From: Endozoicomonas sp. 4G
GTDB taxonomy: Bacteria; Pseudomonadota; Gammaproteobacteria; Pseudomonadales; Endozoicomonadaceae
NCBI RefSeq assembly: GCF_023822025.1
Contig: NZ_CP082909.1
Span: 4,570,001-4,634,000, forward strand
Reading direction: 5' to 3'
DNA length: 64,000 bases
Under the pieces are notes generated by a model. It was given only the letters and a program-made list of their open reading frames with translations, ran no database searches and was not told the DNA's origin. Below are positions 34,224 to 43,420 of the stretch, piece by piece. Position 1 is the first letter of the stretch; each line of letters opens with the position of its first letter. The position numbers and the translations under genes were made by a program.

Positions 34224-34964
34224 ATGGGACAGGGAAAAAGTCAGTATCAAATCATCCGTACTGCCCTGAACGAGCAGATCGAAAGTGGTGTATTAAAGCC
34301 GGGGAGCAAACTGCCCTCGGAGCGATTGTTGAGTGAACAATTCAGCACCACCCGCGTTACGCTCAGGGAATCTCTGTCGTCTATGGAAGCCGACGGACTG
34401 GTCTATCGCGAAGATCGCATAGGCTGGTTTGTCTCTCCGGAAAGAGTGACCTATGATCCCACGGTGAATACTAACTTTCATACCATGGTCAGCCACCAGG
34501 GCAGAGTACCGGGCACCCGGATGCTCCATGCCGATCGGATACCGGCCCCTGCCCGAGTGCAAAAATTGCTTGAGGTGACACCTCTGACCTCGGTGTATCG
34601 ACTGCAACGCCTTCGTTCAGTGGATGGCCGAAATGTCCTGTACATTGAAAATTACATGAATCCTGCCTACTTCCCGGGCCTGCTGGAACACGATCTGTCC
34701 CAATCGCTGTCTGATATCTATCGGGAACATTACAACCGCCACTACACCCGGGTTCGTTTCAGATTGTACCCGGTGGGCCTGAATGCCGAGGCGTCTTCTC
34801 ACCTCAAAGTCACCACAGGCAGCTCCGGATTGCTGATTGAGCGAACCAACTACGACCAGTCCGGTGTCCTGATTGACTGTGACTTTGAATATTGGCGACA
34901 GGATGCAGTGGTGATTGCCGCTGACACCACTGTCAATTCGAACATTTCAAACAATTCGAACTAA
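34224..34964 (+). CDS. phnR: GntR/HutC-family regulator of phosphonate utilisation
   Basis: 246 aa. Winged helix: YQIIRTALNEQIESG, KLPSERLLSEQFSTTRVTLR, then a UTRA effector domain ending GVLIDCDFEYWRQDAVVI. It follows Salmonella PhnR over its length, including DPTVNTNFHTM. ATG at 34224 is used; a TTG at 34200 is an alternative. It probably senses a phosphonate or a catabolite and binds the two palindromes beside it. Confidence 0.88.
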   Translation: MGQGKSQYQIIRTALNEQIESGVLKPGSKLPSERLLSEQFSTTRVTLRESLSSMEADGLVYREDRIGWFVSPERVTYDPTVNTNFHTMVSHQGRVPGTRMLHADRIPAPARVQKLLEVTPLTSVYRLQRLRSVDGRNVLYIENYMNPAYFPGLLEHDLSQSLSDIYREHYNRHYTRVRFRLYPVGLNAEASSHLKVTTGSSGLLIERTNYDQSGVLIDCDFEYWRQDAVVIAADTTVNSNISNNSN

Positions 34965-35007
34965 ACGTCCATCACCTTTTAACCCTGACAACTGAAAAGA
35001 GGTCAAC

Positions 35008-35676
35008 ATGAGCAAAATTCAACTCGCCGTTTTTGATATGGCTGGCACTACCGTTAATGAAGACAACGTCGTTTACAAAACGGTTCAAAAAAGTCTTGTC
35101 GATGCTGGTTATGACTTCACCCTGGATGAAGTTCTTGAGCACGGTGCCGGCAAAGAGAAACATCAGGCCATAAAAGACACTCTGTCTTCCAAAGGCTTCG
35201 ACCATTCCGAGTCAGAGCAAATCTTCCAGTCTTTTAAGCAACAACTGACCCAGGCTTATGAAGAACTGGCAGTAACCTCCTTCGACGGCGTCCCCGAACT
35301 GTTGAAAGAGCTGCGCGCCCGAGACATCAAGGTCGCACTCAACACCGGCTACAGCCGCCAGGTGGCAACAGGGCTGCTAGAAAAGATGAACTGGCTGCCC
35401 GGTGTCGAATTTGATGCCCTGATCACAGCGGATGATGTCACAAACGGCAGACCGGCACCCGACATGATTGAGCTGGCTATGGAAAAAACCGGTATCCACG
35501 ACAGTTCAAAGGTACTTAAAGCAGGCGATTCGGCCATTGATATTGAGGAAGGAAAAAACGCCCACTGCGGTTTCACCGTTGGTGTGACCACGGGCGCCCA
35601 GACTCGCGAGCAACTGGCTGCGGCCTCTCCAACTCTGGTGCTTGATCACTTAGCCGACATCCTGAAGCACATTTAA
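35008..35676 (+). CDS. phnX: Phosphonatase-like HAD hydrolase
   Basis: 222 aa. Catalytic Asp10 in VFDMAGTTVNED, motif II ALNTGYSR, and motif IV AGDSAIDIEEGKNA. It belongs to the shorter phosphonatase-like HAD group found beside the FAD oxidoreductase that follows here, rather than to classic 270-aa PhnX. A Lys in GAGKEKHQAI aligns with the Schiff-base Lys of PhnX, so phosphonoacetaldehyde cleavage to acetaldehyde and phosphate is plausible. GAAAAGAGG precedes the start; the next gene begins 16 bases after the stop. Confidence 0.8.
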   Translation: MSKIQLAVFDMAGTTVNEDNVVYKTVQKSLVDAGYDFTLDEVLEHGAGKEKHQAIKDTLSSKGFDHSESEQIFQSFKQQLTQAYEELAVTSFDGVPELLKELRARDIKVALNTGYSRQVATGLLEKMNWLPGVEFDALITADDVTNGRPAPDMIELAMEKTGIHDSSKVLKAGDSAIDIEEGKNAHCGFTVGVTTGAQTREQLAAASPTLVLDHLADILKHI

Positions 35677-35692
35677 ACGCCGGGAGACTCCT

Positions 35693-36826
35693 TTGAAATA
35701 CGATTTAATGGTGGTCGGTGCCGGTATTCTCGGTGCTTTTCATGCCTACGCAGCGGCGAAGCGGGGCTATAAAGTCCTGCTGGTTGAAAAAGACAGTCAA
35801 CCGGTTCAGGCCACTGTCAGAAACTTTGGTCAGGTGATCCCGTCGGGCATGACCGCAGACCTGTTGCCAACAGCACTGAACTCTCTTGACATTTATCAAA
35901 CCCTGCAGGATCAGTTTGATATTTCAGCCCGGAGAAATGGCAGTTGCTATATGGCCTCCGATGAGCAGGAGCTGGCGATGCTGCAAGAGCTGCATCAACA
36001 ACACCAGCAAACTGGCTATCCATCATCGCTGCTTAGCCGTGATGAGGTGATCCGTGCCAACCCTGCCGTCAGGAAAAGTTATGTCAAAGGAGCCCTGTTC
36101 TTTCCGGAAGAATTCAGCGTTAATCCTCTGCAACTGGTTTACCGAATTATTGAGTTTATTCAGCAGGAATACGGGGTTGAATACCGACCCAACACCCGGA
36201 TCATTGCCATGGAAACCGGGCAGGACGAAGTCATCAGTCGGGATTCAGCAGGCGATCAATACCGGGCTGCAAAAGCAATGGTCTGTAACGGGCATGACTT
36301 CAAAACCCTGTTTCCATCGCGTTTCCTGAACAGCGATATTGAGCTGGTGAAGCTGCAAATGATGCGTACCAAACCCCTGCAGAGCGTCAGTCTCAAGGGC
36401 AATTTGCTCTCTGGCAGAAGTATCAGGCGCTATGAGAGCTTTCGCAACCTGCCTTCCTGGCGTGCCGGAGAAGCGGATTCAGAGCTGGATAAATACGGGG
36501 TTCATATTCTGTTTAAACAGGAGCTGGACGGGTCGATCATCATTGGTGATTCACACGAGTACGCCGATGCCCGTGAGGCAGAAAAGCTTTCCTTCACACT
36601 GAATCAATCCCTCAACGAACGGATGCTGACAGAAGCCAGAAACATTGTTGAGCTGCCTTGCTGGGATATCGCACAATACTGGGCAGGCTATTACTGCCAG
36701 AGTAAAACCGATCATTATTATCAGGACGATATAGACGACAAAATTCATTTTCTCACGGCTATCGGCGGCAAGGGCATGACCCTGGCTCCTGGCATTGCAG
36801 AAAAGAATATTGCCGGTATTTTCTAA
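35693..36826 (+). CDS. FAD-dependent aminophosphonate oxidoreductase
   Basis: 377 aa DAO-family flavoprotein. MVVGAGILGAFHAYAAAKRG is the FAD motif; HFLTAIGGKGMTLAPG is the C-terminal flavin-contact motif. Its subfamily is known from pairing with phosphonatase-like HAD proteins and is proposed to oxidatively deaminate aminophosphonates such as substituted aminoethylphosphonates to aldehydes. Cotranscribed with the HAD gene. It gives the cluster a second, oxygen-dependent entry beside PhnW. Confidence 0.82.
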   Translation: MKYDLMVVGAGILGAFHAYAAAKRGYKVLLVEKDSQPVQATVRNFGQVIPSGMTADLLPTALNSLDIYQTLQDQFDISARRNGSCYMASDEQELAMLQELHQQHQQTGYPSSLLSRDEVIRANPAVRKSYVKGALFFPEEFSVNPLQLVYRIIEFIQQEYGVEYRPNTRIIAMETGQDEVISRDSAGDQYRAAKAMVCNGHDFKTLFPSRFLNSDIELVKLQMMRTKPLQSVSLKGNLLSGRSIRRYESFRNLPSWRAGEADSELDKYGVHILFKQELDGSIIIGDSHEYADAREAEKLSFTLNQSLNERMLTEARNIVELPCWDIAQYWAGYYCQSKTDHYYQDDIDDKIHFLTAIGGKGMTLAPGIAEKNIAGIF

Positions 36827-36833
36827 AAATACG

Positions 36834-36862
36834 TCACCCACCTTTTATTACCAGGTGGGTGA
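36834..36862 (+). terminator. Hairpin between the oxidoreductase and transporter genes
   Basis: TCACCCACC...GGTGGGTGA, a perfect 9-bp stem right after the stop; no strong U-run follows, so it is probably a partial terminator. Confidence 0.55.
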
Positions 36863-37003
36863 TTCCCCTCCTTCCCTTATTTCTCACAATGTAACAAAGC
36901 CGAAAAAGATCTGTAATATTTTAGTCATTTCTCTCTCGTAGAATCCTCTCATCACTTTTGGTCTAAACCAGCATCAAACCATTGCCTGACTGGAGAGAGC
37001 CCC

Positions 37004-38026
37004 ATGAAAAAGCGTATAACGGCCCTGGCCCTTGCAGCAACGTCGATTTTCAGCGCCTCATCTTTTGCCGCGTCCCCTGTGGAGCTGACGGTTTACACGG
37101 CTTTCGAATCCGACCTTCTGGATCGCTATAAGAAAGCCTTTGAGCAGGAAAACCCCGATATCAGCATCAAATGGGTACGGGACTCCACCGGTATCATGAC
37201 TGCCAAACTGCTGGCAGAAAAAGAAAACAGCCGGGCAGATGTCGTATGGGGCCTGGCCGGTTCCAGCATGGCATTGCTGAAGGATGAAGGCGTGCTGGAC
37301 AGCTACAAACCCAAAGGTCTGGGTGACATCAAGGCTGAGCTGGTGGACCCTGAAACGGGTAAAGCCTGGTTTGGTAATCAGGCTTACTTCAACGTTATTT
37401 GCTACAACGAAGCAGTCGCCGAAGCCAAAAACCTGCCTAAGCCTGACTCCTGGCAGGACCTGCTGGATCCGGTCTATCAAGGTCAGATTGCCATGCCTAA
37501 CCCGGCCTCTTCCGGCACTGGCTATATGCAGGTTTCCGCCTGGCTGCAAAGCATGGGCGACGACAAGGGCTGGGCTTATATGGATAAGCTGAACAGCAAC
37601 ATTGCCCAGTACACTCACTCCGGTTCCAAGCCCTGTGTCCAGGCGGCCATGGGTGAAGTAGCCATCGGTATTTCCCAGGCCATTCGTGGCGCTCAACTGA
37701 AAAACCAGGGCGCACCACTGGATCTGATTCTGCCTGAAGGTGGTATTGGCTGGGATGTGGAATCCGTCGGTCTGGTGGCAGGCACCGATCAGGCTGAAGC
37801 TGCGAAAAAACTGATCGACTGGTCGCTGAGCAAAGAAGCCAATGTGGAATACGCTGAAGCTTATGCCGTTGTCGGTCATGAAGACGTCAAGAAAGAAGTC
37901 GCCAACTACCCGGATGTAGAAAGCGCTATGGTGGATCTGGACTTTGGTGAAATGGCCAATGATCGTGAGGCGGTGCTCGCAGAATGGTCCAAGCGTTTCG
38001 ACCACATGTCTGAACCTAAGTCGTGA
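37004..38026 (+). CDS. phnS: 2-aminoethylphosphonate ABC transporter, substrate-binding protein
   Basis: 340 aa, periplasmic. Signal peptide ITALALAATSIFSASSFAA, then an iron/AEP-type binding fold: VELTVYTAFESDLLDRYK, ADVVWGLAGSSMALL and GGIGWDVESVGLVAGT. GGAGAGAG before the ATG is a strong ribosome site. A 160-base gap with its own promoter space and a terminator after the gene suggest it is expressed more strongly than the rest of the transporter. Confidence 0.88.
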   Translation: MKKRITALALAATSIFSASSFAASPVELTVYTAFESDLLDRYKKAFEQENPDISIKWVRDSTGIMTAKLLAEKENSRADVVWGLAGSSMALLKDEGVLDSYKPKGLGDIKAELVDPETGKAWFGNQAYFNVICYNEAVAEAKNLPKPDSWQDLLDPVYQGQIAMPNPASSGTGYMQVSAWLQSMGDDKGWAYMDKLNSNIAQYTHSGSKPCVQAAMGEVAIGISQAIRGAQLKNQGAPLDLILPEGGIGWDVESVGLVAGTDQAEAAKKLIDWSLSKEANVEYAEAYAVVGHEDVKKEVANYPDVESAMVDLDFGEMANDREAVLAEWSKRFDHMSEPKS

Positions 38027-38058
38027 AGTCTCACTAGTTATCTAGTTATATAGAAAGC

Positions 38059-38088
38059 GCCGTTTACTCCTTAACGGGAATAAACGGC
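38059..38088 (+). terminator. Attenuating terminator between phnS and phnT
   Basis: GCCGTTTA...TAAACGGC with inner CTCC/GGGAA pairing and TTTTC after. Partial readthrough would give excess binding protein over ATPase and permease. Confidence 0.75.
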
Positions 38089-38121
38089 TTTTCAGGTTTG
38101 GAGCTTTAGGAAGTTTACGCT

Positions 38122-39180
38122 ATGCAACCCTTTCTCACTATCGAAAACCTGGGGAAACGCTTTGGCGATTTCACCGCCCTCGAAGAGATTTCCCTGTCCG
38201 TTAACAAAGGTGAATTCATCTGTTTTCTCGGCCCTTCTGGCTGCGGAAAGACGACACTGTTGAGAATGATTGCCGGACTGGAAGCCTGCCAACAGGGAGA
38301 GATCTGGCAGGATGGCACTAACATCACCGCGCTCCCACCTGAACAAAGAGACTTCGGTATTGTCTTTCAATCCTATGCCCTGTTCCCCAACCTGAGCGTC
38401 GCAGAGAATATTGGTTTTGGTTTGAAAAACCAGGGTCAGTCCAGGCAGGACGTTGAGAAGACTGTTAACGAATGGCTGGACATTATCGGTCTGCCGGATT
38501 CCGGCCCCAAATTTCCGTCCCAGCTTTCCGGCGGCCAGCAACAACGTGTCGCACTGGCAAGGGCTCTGGCACTCTCTCCGGGATTGTTATTGCTCGATGA
38601 ACCACTCTCTGCCCTGGATGCCAAGGTCAGAATTAAATTGCGGGAAACCATCTGTAAACTGCAAAGAAAACTGGGCATCACCACCATTATGGTGACCCAT
38701 GACCAGGAAGAAGCCATGGCCATGGCGGATCGCATTGTGGTCATGAATCACGGACATATTGAACAGATCGGCACACCGGAAGAAATTTATAAGCACCCGG
38801 CCTCTCGCTTCGTGGCTGAATTTGTCGGTGCCATGAACTTTCTGGAAGGCAACACCAACAACCAGAATCAGGTCATGCTGGCCAACCAGACACTGTCTCT
38901 GCCAGTGGCTGAATCAACAGCAAGAAAAGTCACTCTGGGGATTCGTCCGGAAGACTTTAGTTTTACTGAAGGCCCGTCGGCACTGCCGGTCAGTGTTGAA
39001 AGCCTGGAGTTCCAGGGTTCTTTTGTTCGTGCCGAGTGCAGCCCGGTGGGCTGGAGCAGTGAACGACTGATCAAGGTCGATGTACCTATCCACCAGCTGG
39101 CCGGTCTGGAGCTGGAAGCGGGGAGCCTGAGTCGGCTGTCCCTGAGTGAAAAACATATCCATGTCTTCCCTGCCGCATGA
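38122..39180 (+). CDS. phnT: 2-aminoethylphosphonate ABC transporter, ATP-binding protein
   Basis: 352 aa. Walker A GPSGCGKTTLLRMIAG, Q-loop FQSYALFPNLSV, signature QLSGGQQQRVALARAL, Walker B LLLLDEPLSALDAK and the switch His in MVTHDQEEAMAMA; a C-terminal TOBE-like domain (GIRPEDFSFTEG) follows. All catalytic motifs are intact. The permease gene overlaps its 3' end. Confidence 0.9.
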   Translation: MQPFLTIENLGKRFGDFTALEEISLSVNKGEFICFLGPSGCGKTTLLRMIAGLEACQQGEIWQDGTNITALPPEQRDFGIVFQSYALFPNLSVAENIGFGLKNQGQSRQDVEKTVNEWLDIIGLPDSGPKFPSQLSGGQQQRVALARALALSPGLLLLDEPLSALDAKVRIKLRETICKLQRKLGITTIMVTHDQEEAMAMADRIVVMNHGHIEQIGTPEEIYKHPASRFVAEFVGAMNFLEGNTNNQNQVMLANQTLSLPVAESTARKVTLGIRPEDFSFTEGPSALPVSVESLEFQGSFVRAECSPVGWSSERLIKVDVPIHQLAGLELEAGSLSRLSLSEKHIHVFPAA

Positions 39181-40924
39181 CGAGTCCGCTTTGACTATGA
39201 GTATCTCCACACACACACCAGCGGGCGCAAACGCTCCAGTACAGAGCCGGAAACCTCTGCTGCCAGCCATCGGCAAGGATCAATGGATTCTTGGGCTGGT
39301 GATCGGAGCGGTTGCTCTTTATCTGATTATTTCCCTGCTGCTGCCACTTCTGTCCATGCTGGCAAGAAGTGTGCAGGACAGCGATGGCGCTTTTGTTGGT
39401 CTGAGTTACTTTGCTGAGTATCTTGGCAACCCGGCCCTGAGCCAGTCCATTGGCAATACGCTGAAAGCCGGTATTATTGTTACGACAATCGTCGTTAGTT
39501 TGTCATTCCTGTTTGCCTACGGACTGACACGCACCCAAATGCCCTTCAAACCCGTCTTCAAAGTATTGGGCATGTTACCCATCCTGGCACCCTCGCTGCT
39601 GCCTGCCATTAGTATGATTTATCTGTTTGGCAACCAGGGTGTCGCTGTAGACTTGCTATTCGGTCACTCGATTTATGGCCTGCCCGGTATTGTTATGGGT
39701 CTGGCTTTCTGGACCTTTCCCCATGCCCTGTTGATTCTTACCACGGCGCTGTCCACCTCCGACGCCAGACTCTATGAAGCAGCACGCTCCATGGGTACGT
39801 CTCCGTTTAAAACCTTTATGACTGTCACGCTGCCAGCGGCCAAGTTTGGTCTGATCAGTACGGTCACTGTCGTTTTCACCCTGGTGGTGACCGACTTTGG
39901 TGTCCCAAAAGTGATTGGGGCCCAGTACAACGTACTGGCTACCGACATCTACAAACAGGTGGCCGGTCAACAGAACTTTGCCATGGGTGCTGTCATCAGT
40001 GTGCTGTTGCTGATCCCCGCCCTGTTGGCGTTTGTGATTGATCACAGAGTTCAGAAAAAACAGAAAGAATTGTTTGGCGCTCGCTCCGTCAACTTTGTGC
40101 CTGAGCGAAATCCTGTGAAGGATGGTATTTTCTTCCTGATTTGCAGCCTGATCTGTCTGGCCATTCTGGCCGTGGTGGGTATGGCGATTTATGGCTCGCT
40201 GGTCACTTTCTGGCCCTGGAACATGGAGCTGTCTTTAAGCAACTATCAGTTTGAAAAGTTCAGTGCCAATGGCTGGGAGCCCTACTTCAACTCTCTGAAA
40301 ATGGCGTTCTACACAGCGATTGCCGGAACCCTGATTATTTTCGTTACGGCTTACAATGTGGAAAAAAGTAAGTTGCCTCCCATTTTGAGGAACTTTATCC
40401 ACATCATGGCCATGTTGCCGATGGCGGTACCGGGTATGGTGCTGGGTCTGGGTTATATCTTCTTCTTTAACCAGGCCGGTAATCCGTTGGGGATACTTTA
40501 TGGAACCATGACGATTCTGGTCATCAATACGGTGGCTCACTACTTCACGGTGGGGCACCTGACAGCATTGACGGCCCTGAAGAAGTTGCCCGCTGAGATT
40601 GAGCAGGTAGCGGCATCACTGAAGATCCCGCAATACAAAGCCTTCCTGAAAGTCTCCCTGCCGGTCTGCACACCTGCTTTGCTGGATATAGCGATCTATC
40701 TTTTTGTTAACGCCCTGACTACTACGTCGGCTGTCGTTTTCCTTTACTCTACCGATACCATGCTGGCTTCCGTTTCAGTACTGAACATGGAAGATGCCGG
40801 ACAAACCGGCCCGGCTGCGGCCATGGCGGTGTTGATTCTGGTCACAGCTGCCAGCGTTAAGATAGCTCATATGACGTTGGGTAAGTTGCTGTTGAACAGG
40901 ACCCAGAAGTGGAAGCAATCCTGA
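39161..40924 (+). CDS. phnU: 2-aminoethylphosphonate ABC transporter, fused permease
   Basis: About 587 aa with two complete permease halves, about 12 membrane segments in all. Each half has an EAA loop: LYEAARSMGTSPFKTF in the first and EIEQVAASLKIPQYKAF in the second. Many organisms encode these as separate PhnU and PhnV; here they are one chain. The start is uncertain: ATG 39161, GTG 39146 or ATG 39197 are in frame, and none has a strong Shine-Dalgarno, so translation is probably coupled to phnT. Confidence 0.85.
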   Translation: MSSLPHDESALTMSISTHTPAGANAPVQSRKPLLPAIGKDQWILGLVIGAVALYLIISLLLPLLSMLARSVQDSDGAFVGLSYFAEYLGNPALSQSIGNTLKAGIIVTTIVVSLSFLFAYGLTRTQMPFKPVFKVLGMLPILAPSLLPAISMIYLFGNQGVAVDLLFGHSIYGLPGIVMGLAFWTFPHALLILTTALSTSDARLYEAARSMGTSPFKTFMTVTLPAAKFGLISTVTVVFTLVVTDFGVPKVIGAQYNVLATDIYKQVAGQQNFAMGAVISVLLLIPALLAFVIDHRVQKKQKELFGARSVNFVPERNPVKDGIFFLICSLICLAILAVVGMAIYGSLVTFWPWNMELSLSNYQFEKFSANGWEPYFNSLKMAFYTAIAGTLIIFVTAYNVEKSKLPPILRNFIHIMAMLPMAVPGMVLGLGYIFFFNQAGNPLGILYGTMTILVINTVAHYFTVGHLTALTALKKLPAEIEQVAASLKIPQYKAFLKVSLPVCTPALLDIAIYLFVNALTTTSAVVFLYSTDTMLASVSVLNMEDAGQTGPAAAMAVLILVTAASVKIAHMTLGKLLLNRTQKWKQS

Positions 40925-40961
40925 AGCTGCTTTGAGGAACGTTTAATCCCCTTCCCTGAAT

Positions 40962-40987
40962 CCGGTCAGATTGCTGGCCGGTTTTTC
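40962..40987 (+). terminator. Rho-independent terminator of the phn operon
   Basis: CCGGTCAG-ATTG-CTGGCCGG (one G-U pair) followed by TTTTTC, 40 bases after the permease stop. Confidence 0.85.
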
Positions 40988-41046
40988 AACAACCTGTGGC
41001 CCGTGGGAACGGGATGAAAGGTTTCGTCGATCAGGATTTATAGGCC

Positions 41047-41802
41047 TTAATGCATCTGCTTCCCAAAAACGGAGGATTTCCAGCCATCAAACTGAACCTG
41101 AAGCTCATTGATCGGATCGACACCTGCGGGAACGGACTCTATGACTAAATCAACATGATAGTACTCTTCGGTGTCATCAGGTCGAGCCACCACCAAAAAA
41201 GAAAATAATGAGGAAACCCCTTTAGAAGAACAGCGGCGGTCTGCACCCGCAAAATGAGCCCCCTGCATAGCGGCCATGAGTTTATCAGCCAGACTGCCCT
41301 GGGTACTGTTAAAGTTATTCTCCATATTATCAAGTACCATTTCATTCAATAGAGTATTTCCCTGGATCACATAATAGCTTCCCCTACGATGTCCTTTCAT
41401 ATCGCCGGAATTGTCTCCCGTAAAAACAGAAGAGCGTGGATGATTGGCGGCATCAAAATCAACAATACCGTACTGCCGGGTAGATGGGTCATTGCTCACG
41501 TCATTGGCCAATAGCCAACGAATGATTTGGTCAGGACTCATACCCTCGTCCATCTTTTTGCTGGCATTTTCCTGATTGGTTGAATGATAAAAAGCCTGGG
41601 TCATAATGACACCTCTACCCGGATGCAGCCATAACATGGAATCGGCCTCCAGACCTGGGTTCTCGCTTAGATTAGTACAGGATGCCCCGGCAGCCCCGAC
41701 TTCTCGGGTAACAGGATCAACGGCAGCGATAGAAAAAGTACCCTGAGCAGCTAAAGAGACTGACAGCAGTGACAGTACACCGAAAATAAAACGAAAGTTC
41801 AT
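41047..41802 (-). CDS. Secreted DUF1028-family protein
   Basis: 251 aa. Signal peptide (FRFIFGVLSLLSVSLAAQ), then FSIAAVDPVTREVGAAGASC and a strand reading GRGVIMTQAFYHS, typical of DUF1028 (an Ntn-hydrolase-like fold of unknown activity). Two decayed partial copies of its 3' half lie at 43141 and 43909. ATG at 41802 gives a compact signal peptide; ATG at 41817 is an alternative. Confidence 0.75.
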   Translation of the reverse strand: MNFRFIFGVLSLLSVSLAAQGTFSIAAVDPVTREVGAAGASCTNLSENPGLEADSMLWLHPGRGVIMTQAFYHSTNQENASKKMDEGMSPDQIIRWLLANDVSNDPSTRQYGIVDFDAANHPRSSVFTGDNSGDMKGHRRGSYYVIQGNTLLNEMVLDNMENNFNSTQGSLADKLMAAMQGAHFAGADRRCSSKGVSSLFSFLVVARPDDTEEYYHVDLVIESVPAGVDPINELQVQFDGWKSSVFGKQMH

Positions 41803-41889
41803 AATCTTAAAAACCATTTGAATTAGTACAGAGACCTGTAACTAGAATGAGACCAGAGAACCTTTGATGTCAATTTTAAAACAGGTAAC

Positions 41890-41975
41890 GGCACAGCCAG
41901 ATGACTGGTATACGCAGAGTTAGACAACTGAACACTTCGTGTCTATAAATGGCGTGAGCTTTTCGAAAATTGTAT
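41890..41975 (+). repeat. Duplicated leader segment, copy 1
   Basis: CAGCCAGATGACTGGTATAC through AACACTTCGTGTCTATAAAT and CTTTTCGAAAATTGTATT, repeated almost exactly at 43328-43408. Contains a palindromic ACACTTCGTGT. Each copy lies upstream of one acquired gene, so it may carry their promoter. Confidence 0.75.
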
Positions 41976-42133
41976 TTGGGAGTCCGGTAGGTGTGGAGAC
42001 GGCCTTGCAGTTTCACAAAGCCTTCCCAAACAACTAACCAAACGGGAAAGCCTGTTAGTTTAGAGTCACACCTATACGAGTCAGTCTTTTTGTACGATGT
42101 TTATCACCTAACAATCAGAACAGAGAGTAATCA

Positions 42134-43129
42134 ATGCATTCAGACTCTAACGAGGTTCAGATCTTTACTACTGACTCAGGAAGCATCCATGTTCAGCTTG
42201 CCCAACAAAACGTCTGGTTAACCCAACGTCAAATGGGTGAATTGTTTGGAACAACAGCAGAAAATATTCTGATACACCTGAAAAATATCTATAAAAATCA
42301 AGAGATTGAAGAGTTCTCAACTTCTAAAGATTTCTTAGTTGTTCAAAAAGAAGGCAAGCGGCAGGTACGCCGAAACTTAAAACATTACGATCTTGATGCC
42401 ATTATTTCTGTTGGTTATCGAGTCAATTCAAAAAGGGCAGTTCAATTCCGTCGATGGGCAACAGGTATTCTGAACGACCACCTTACCCACGGCTTCTCCA
42501 TCAACCAGCAACGGTTTGAAGAAAATGCCAAAGAGCTCGAAGCCGCTTTAGCTCTTGTTCGCAAAGCGGCAGCGACGCCGGAACTGAAAGCAGAAGCAGG
42601 TCGGGGGCTGGTTGAAATCGTCAGTCGGTACACTCAGACCTTTCTCTGGCTGCAACGTTACGATGAAGGCTTGTTGATCGAACCAGCAGGTCAGCCCGGC
42701 GGCACCCTGATTGATGAGCATCGGGCTATGACATCATTAAGCGAACTGAAAAAGCAGTTAATTCAACGAGGGGAGGCCACAGAGCTGTTTGCAAAACCCC
42801 GGAATGATGGTTTAGCTGCATTACTGGGAAACCTGGATCAGACGGCTTTTGGAGAACCTGCCTATCCCACTATAGAGAGCAAAGCGGCACACTTGCTGTA
42901 TTTTGTAGTCAAAAACCATCCATTTGTGGATGGCAACAAGCGCAGTGGTGCTTTTCTATTTGTCGACTTTTTATATCGCAATGGTCGTCTGATGAATGAG
43001 GATGAACAGCCGGTTATCAACGACACAGGTCTTGCAGCATTAACTCTGCTGGTTGCAGAATCAGACCCAAAACAGAAAGACACTCTTATTCGCTTGATTA
43101 TGAATATGCTGACTCCTGAGGCAGCCTGA
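42134..43129 (+). CDS. RhuM-family protein with C-terminal Fic domain
   Basis: 331 aa. The N-terminal RhuM part (VWLTQRQMGELFGTTAENI, LKHYDLDAIISVGYRVNSKR) is followed by a Fic/Doc domain whose catalytic loop is HPFVDGNKRSGAFLFVDFLY, a full HPFx(D/E)GNxR motif. Fic proteins usually AMPylate targets; RhuM proteins are found in islands and have no firm function. No inhibitory Fic antitoxin is adjacent, but an N-terminal autoinhibitory motif cannot be excluded. Confidence 0.85.
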   Translation: MHSDSNEVQIFTTDSGSIHVQLAQQNVWLTQRQMGELFGTTAENILIHLKNIYKNQEIEEFSTSKDFLVVQKEGKRQVRRNLKHYDLDAIISVGYRVNSKRAVQFRRWATGILNDHLTHGFSINQQRFEENAKELEAALALVRKAAATPELKAEAGRGLVEIVSRYTQTFLWLQRYDEGLLIEPAGQPGGTLIDEHRAMTSLSELKKQLIQRGEATELFAKPRNDGLAALLGNLDQTAFGEPAYPTIESKAAHLLYFVVKNHPFVDGNKRSGAFLFVDFLYRNGRLMNEDEQPVINDTGLAALTLLVAESDPKQKDTLIRLIMNMLTPEAA

Positions 43130-43140
43130 CCATACAAAGT

Positions 43141-43333
43141 TTACAGGCTAATGCATCAGCTTCCCGGAAACAGAGGCTTTCTACTCATCAAACTGAACCT
43201 CAAGCTCATTGATTGGATCCAGTAGGCCACCACCAAAAAAGAAAATAATAAGGAAACCGCTTTAGAAGAACAGCGGCGGTCTGCACCCGCAAAATAAGCC
43301 CCCTGCATAGCGGCCATAAGTTTATCAGCCAGA
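43141..43333 (-). pseudogene. Decayed partial copy of the DUF1028 gene (3' half)
   Basis: The region matches the end of the DUF1028 gene (41050-41300), including bases that read LADKLMAAMQGAYFAGADRR and CSSKAVSLLFSFLVVA on the minus strand, with an internal deletion. It joins directly to the second leader copy at 43328. Confidence 0.8.
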
Positions 43334-43408
43334 TGACTGGTATACGCAGAGTTAGACAACTGAACACTTCGTGTCTATAAATAGTGCGAACTTTTCGAAA
43401 ATTGTATT
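43328..43408 (+). repeat. Duplicated leader segment, copy 2
   Basis: Same sequence as 41890-41975: AGATGACTGGTATACGCAGA through TCGAAAATTGTATT. It ends just before the start of the small secreted protein gene. Confidence 0.75.
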
Positions 43409-43420
43409 ATGAGAGACTTT

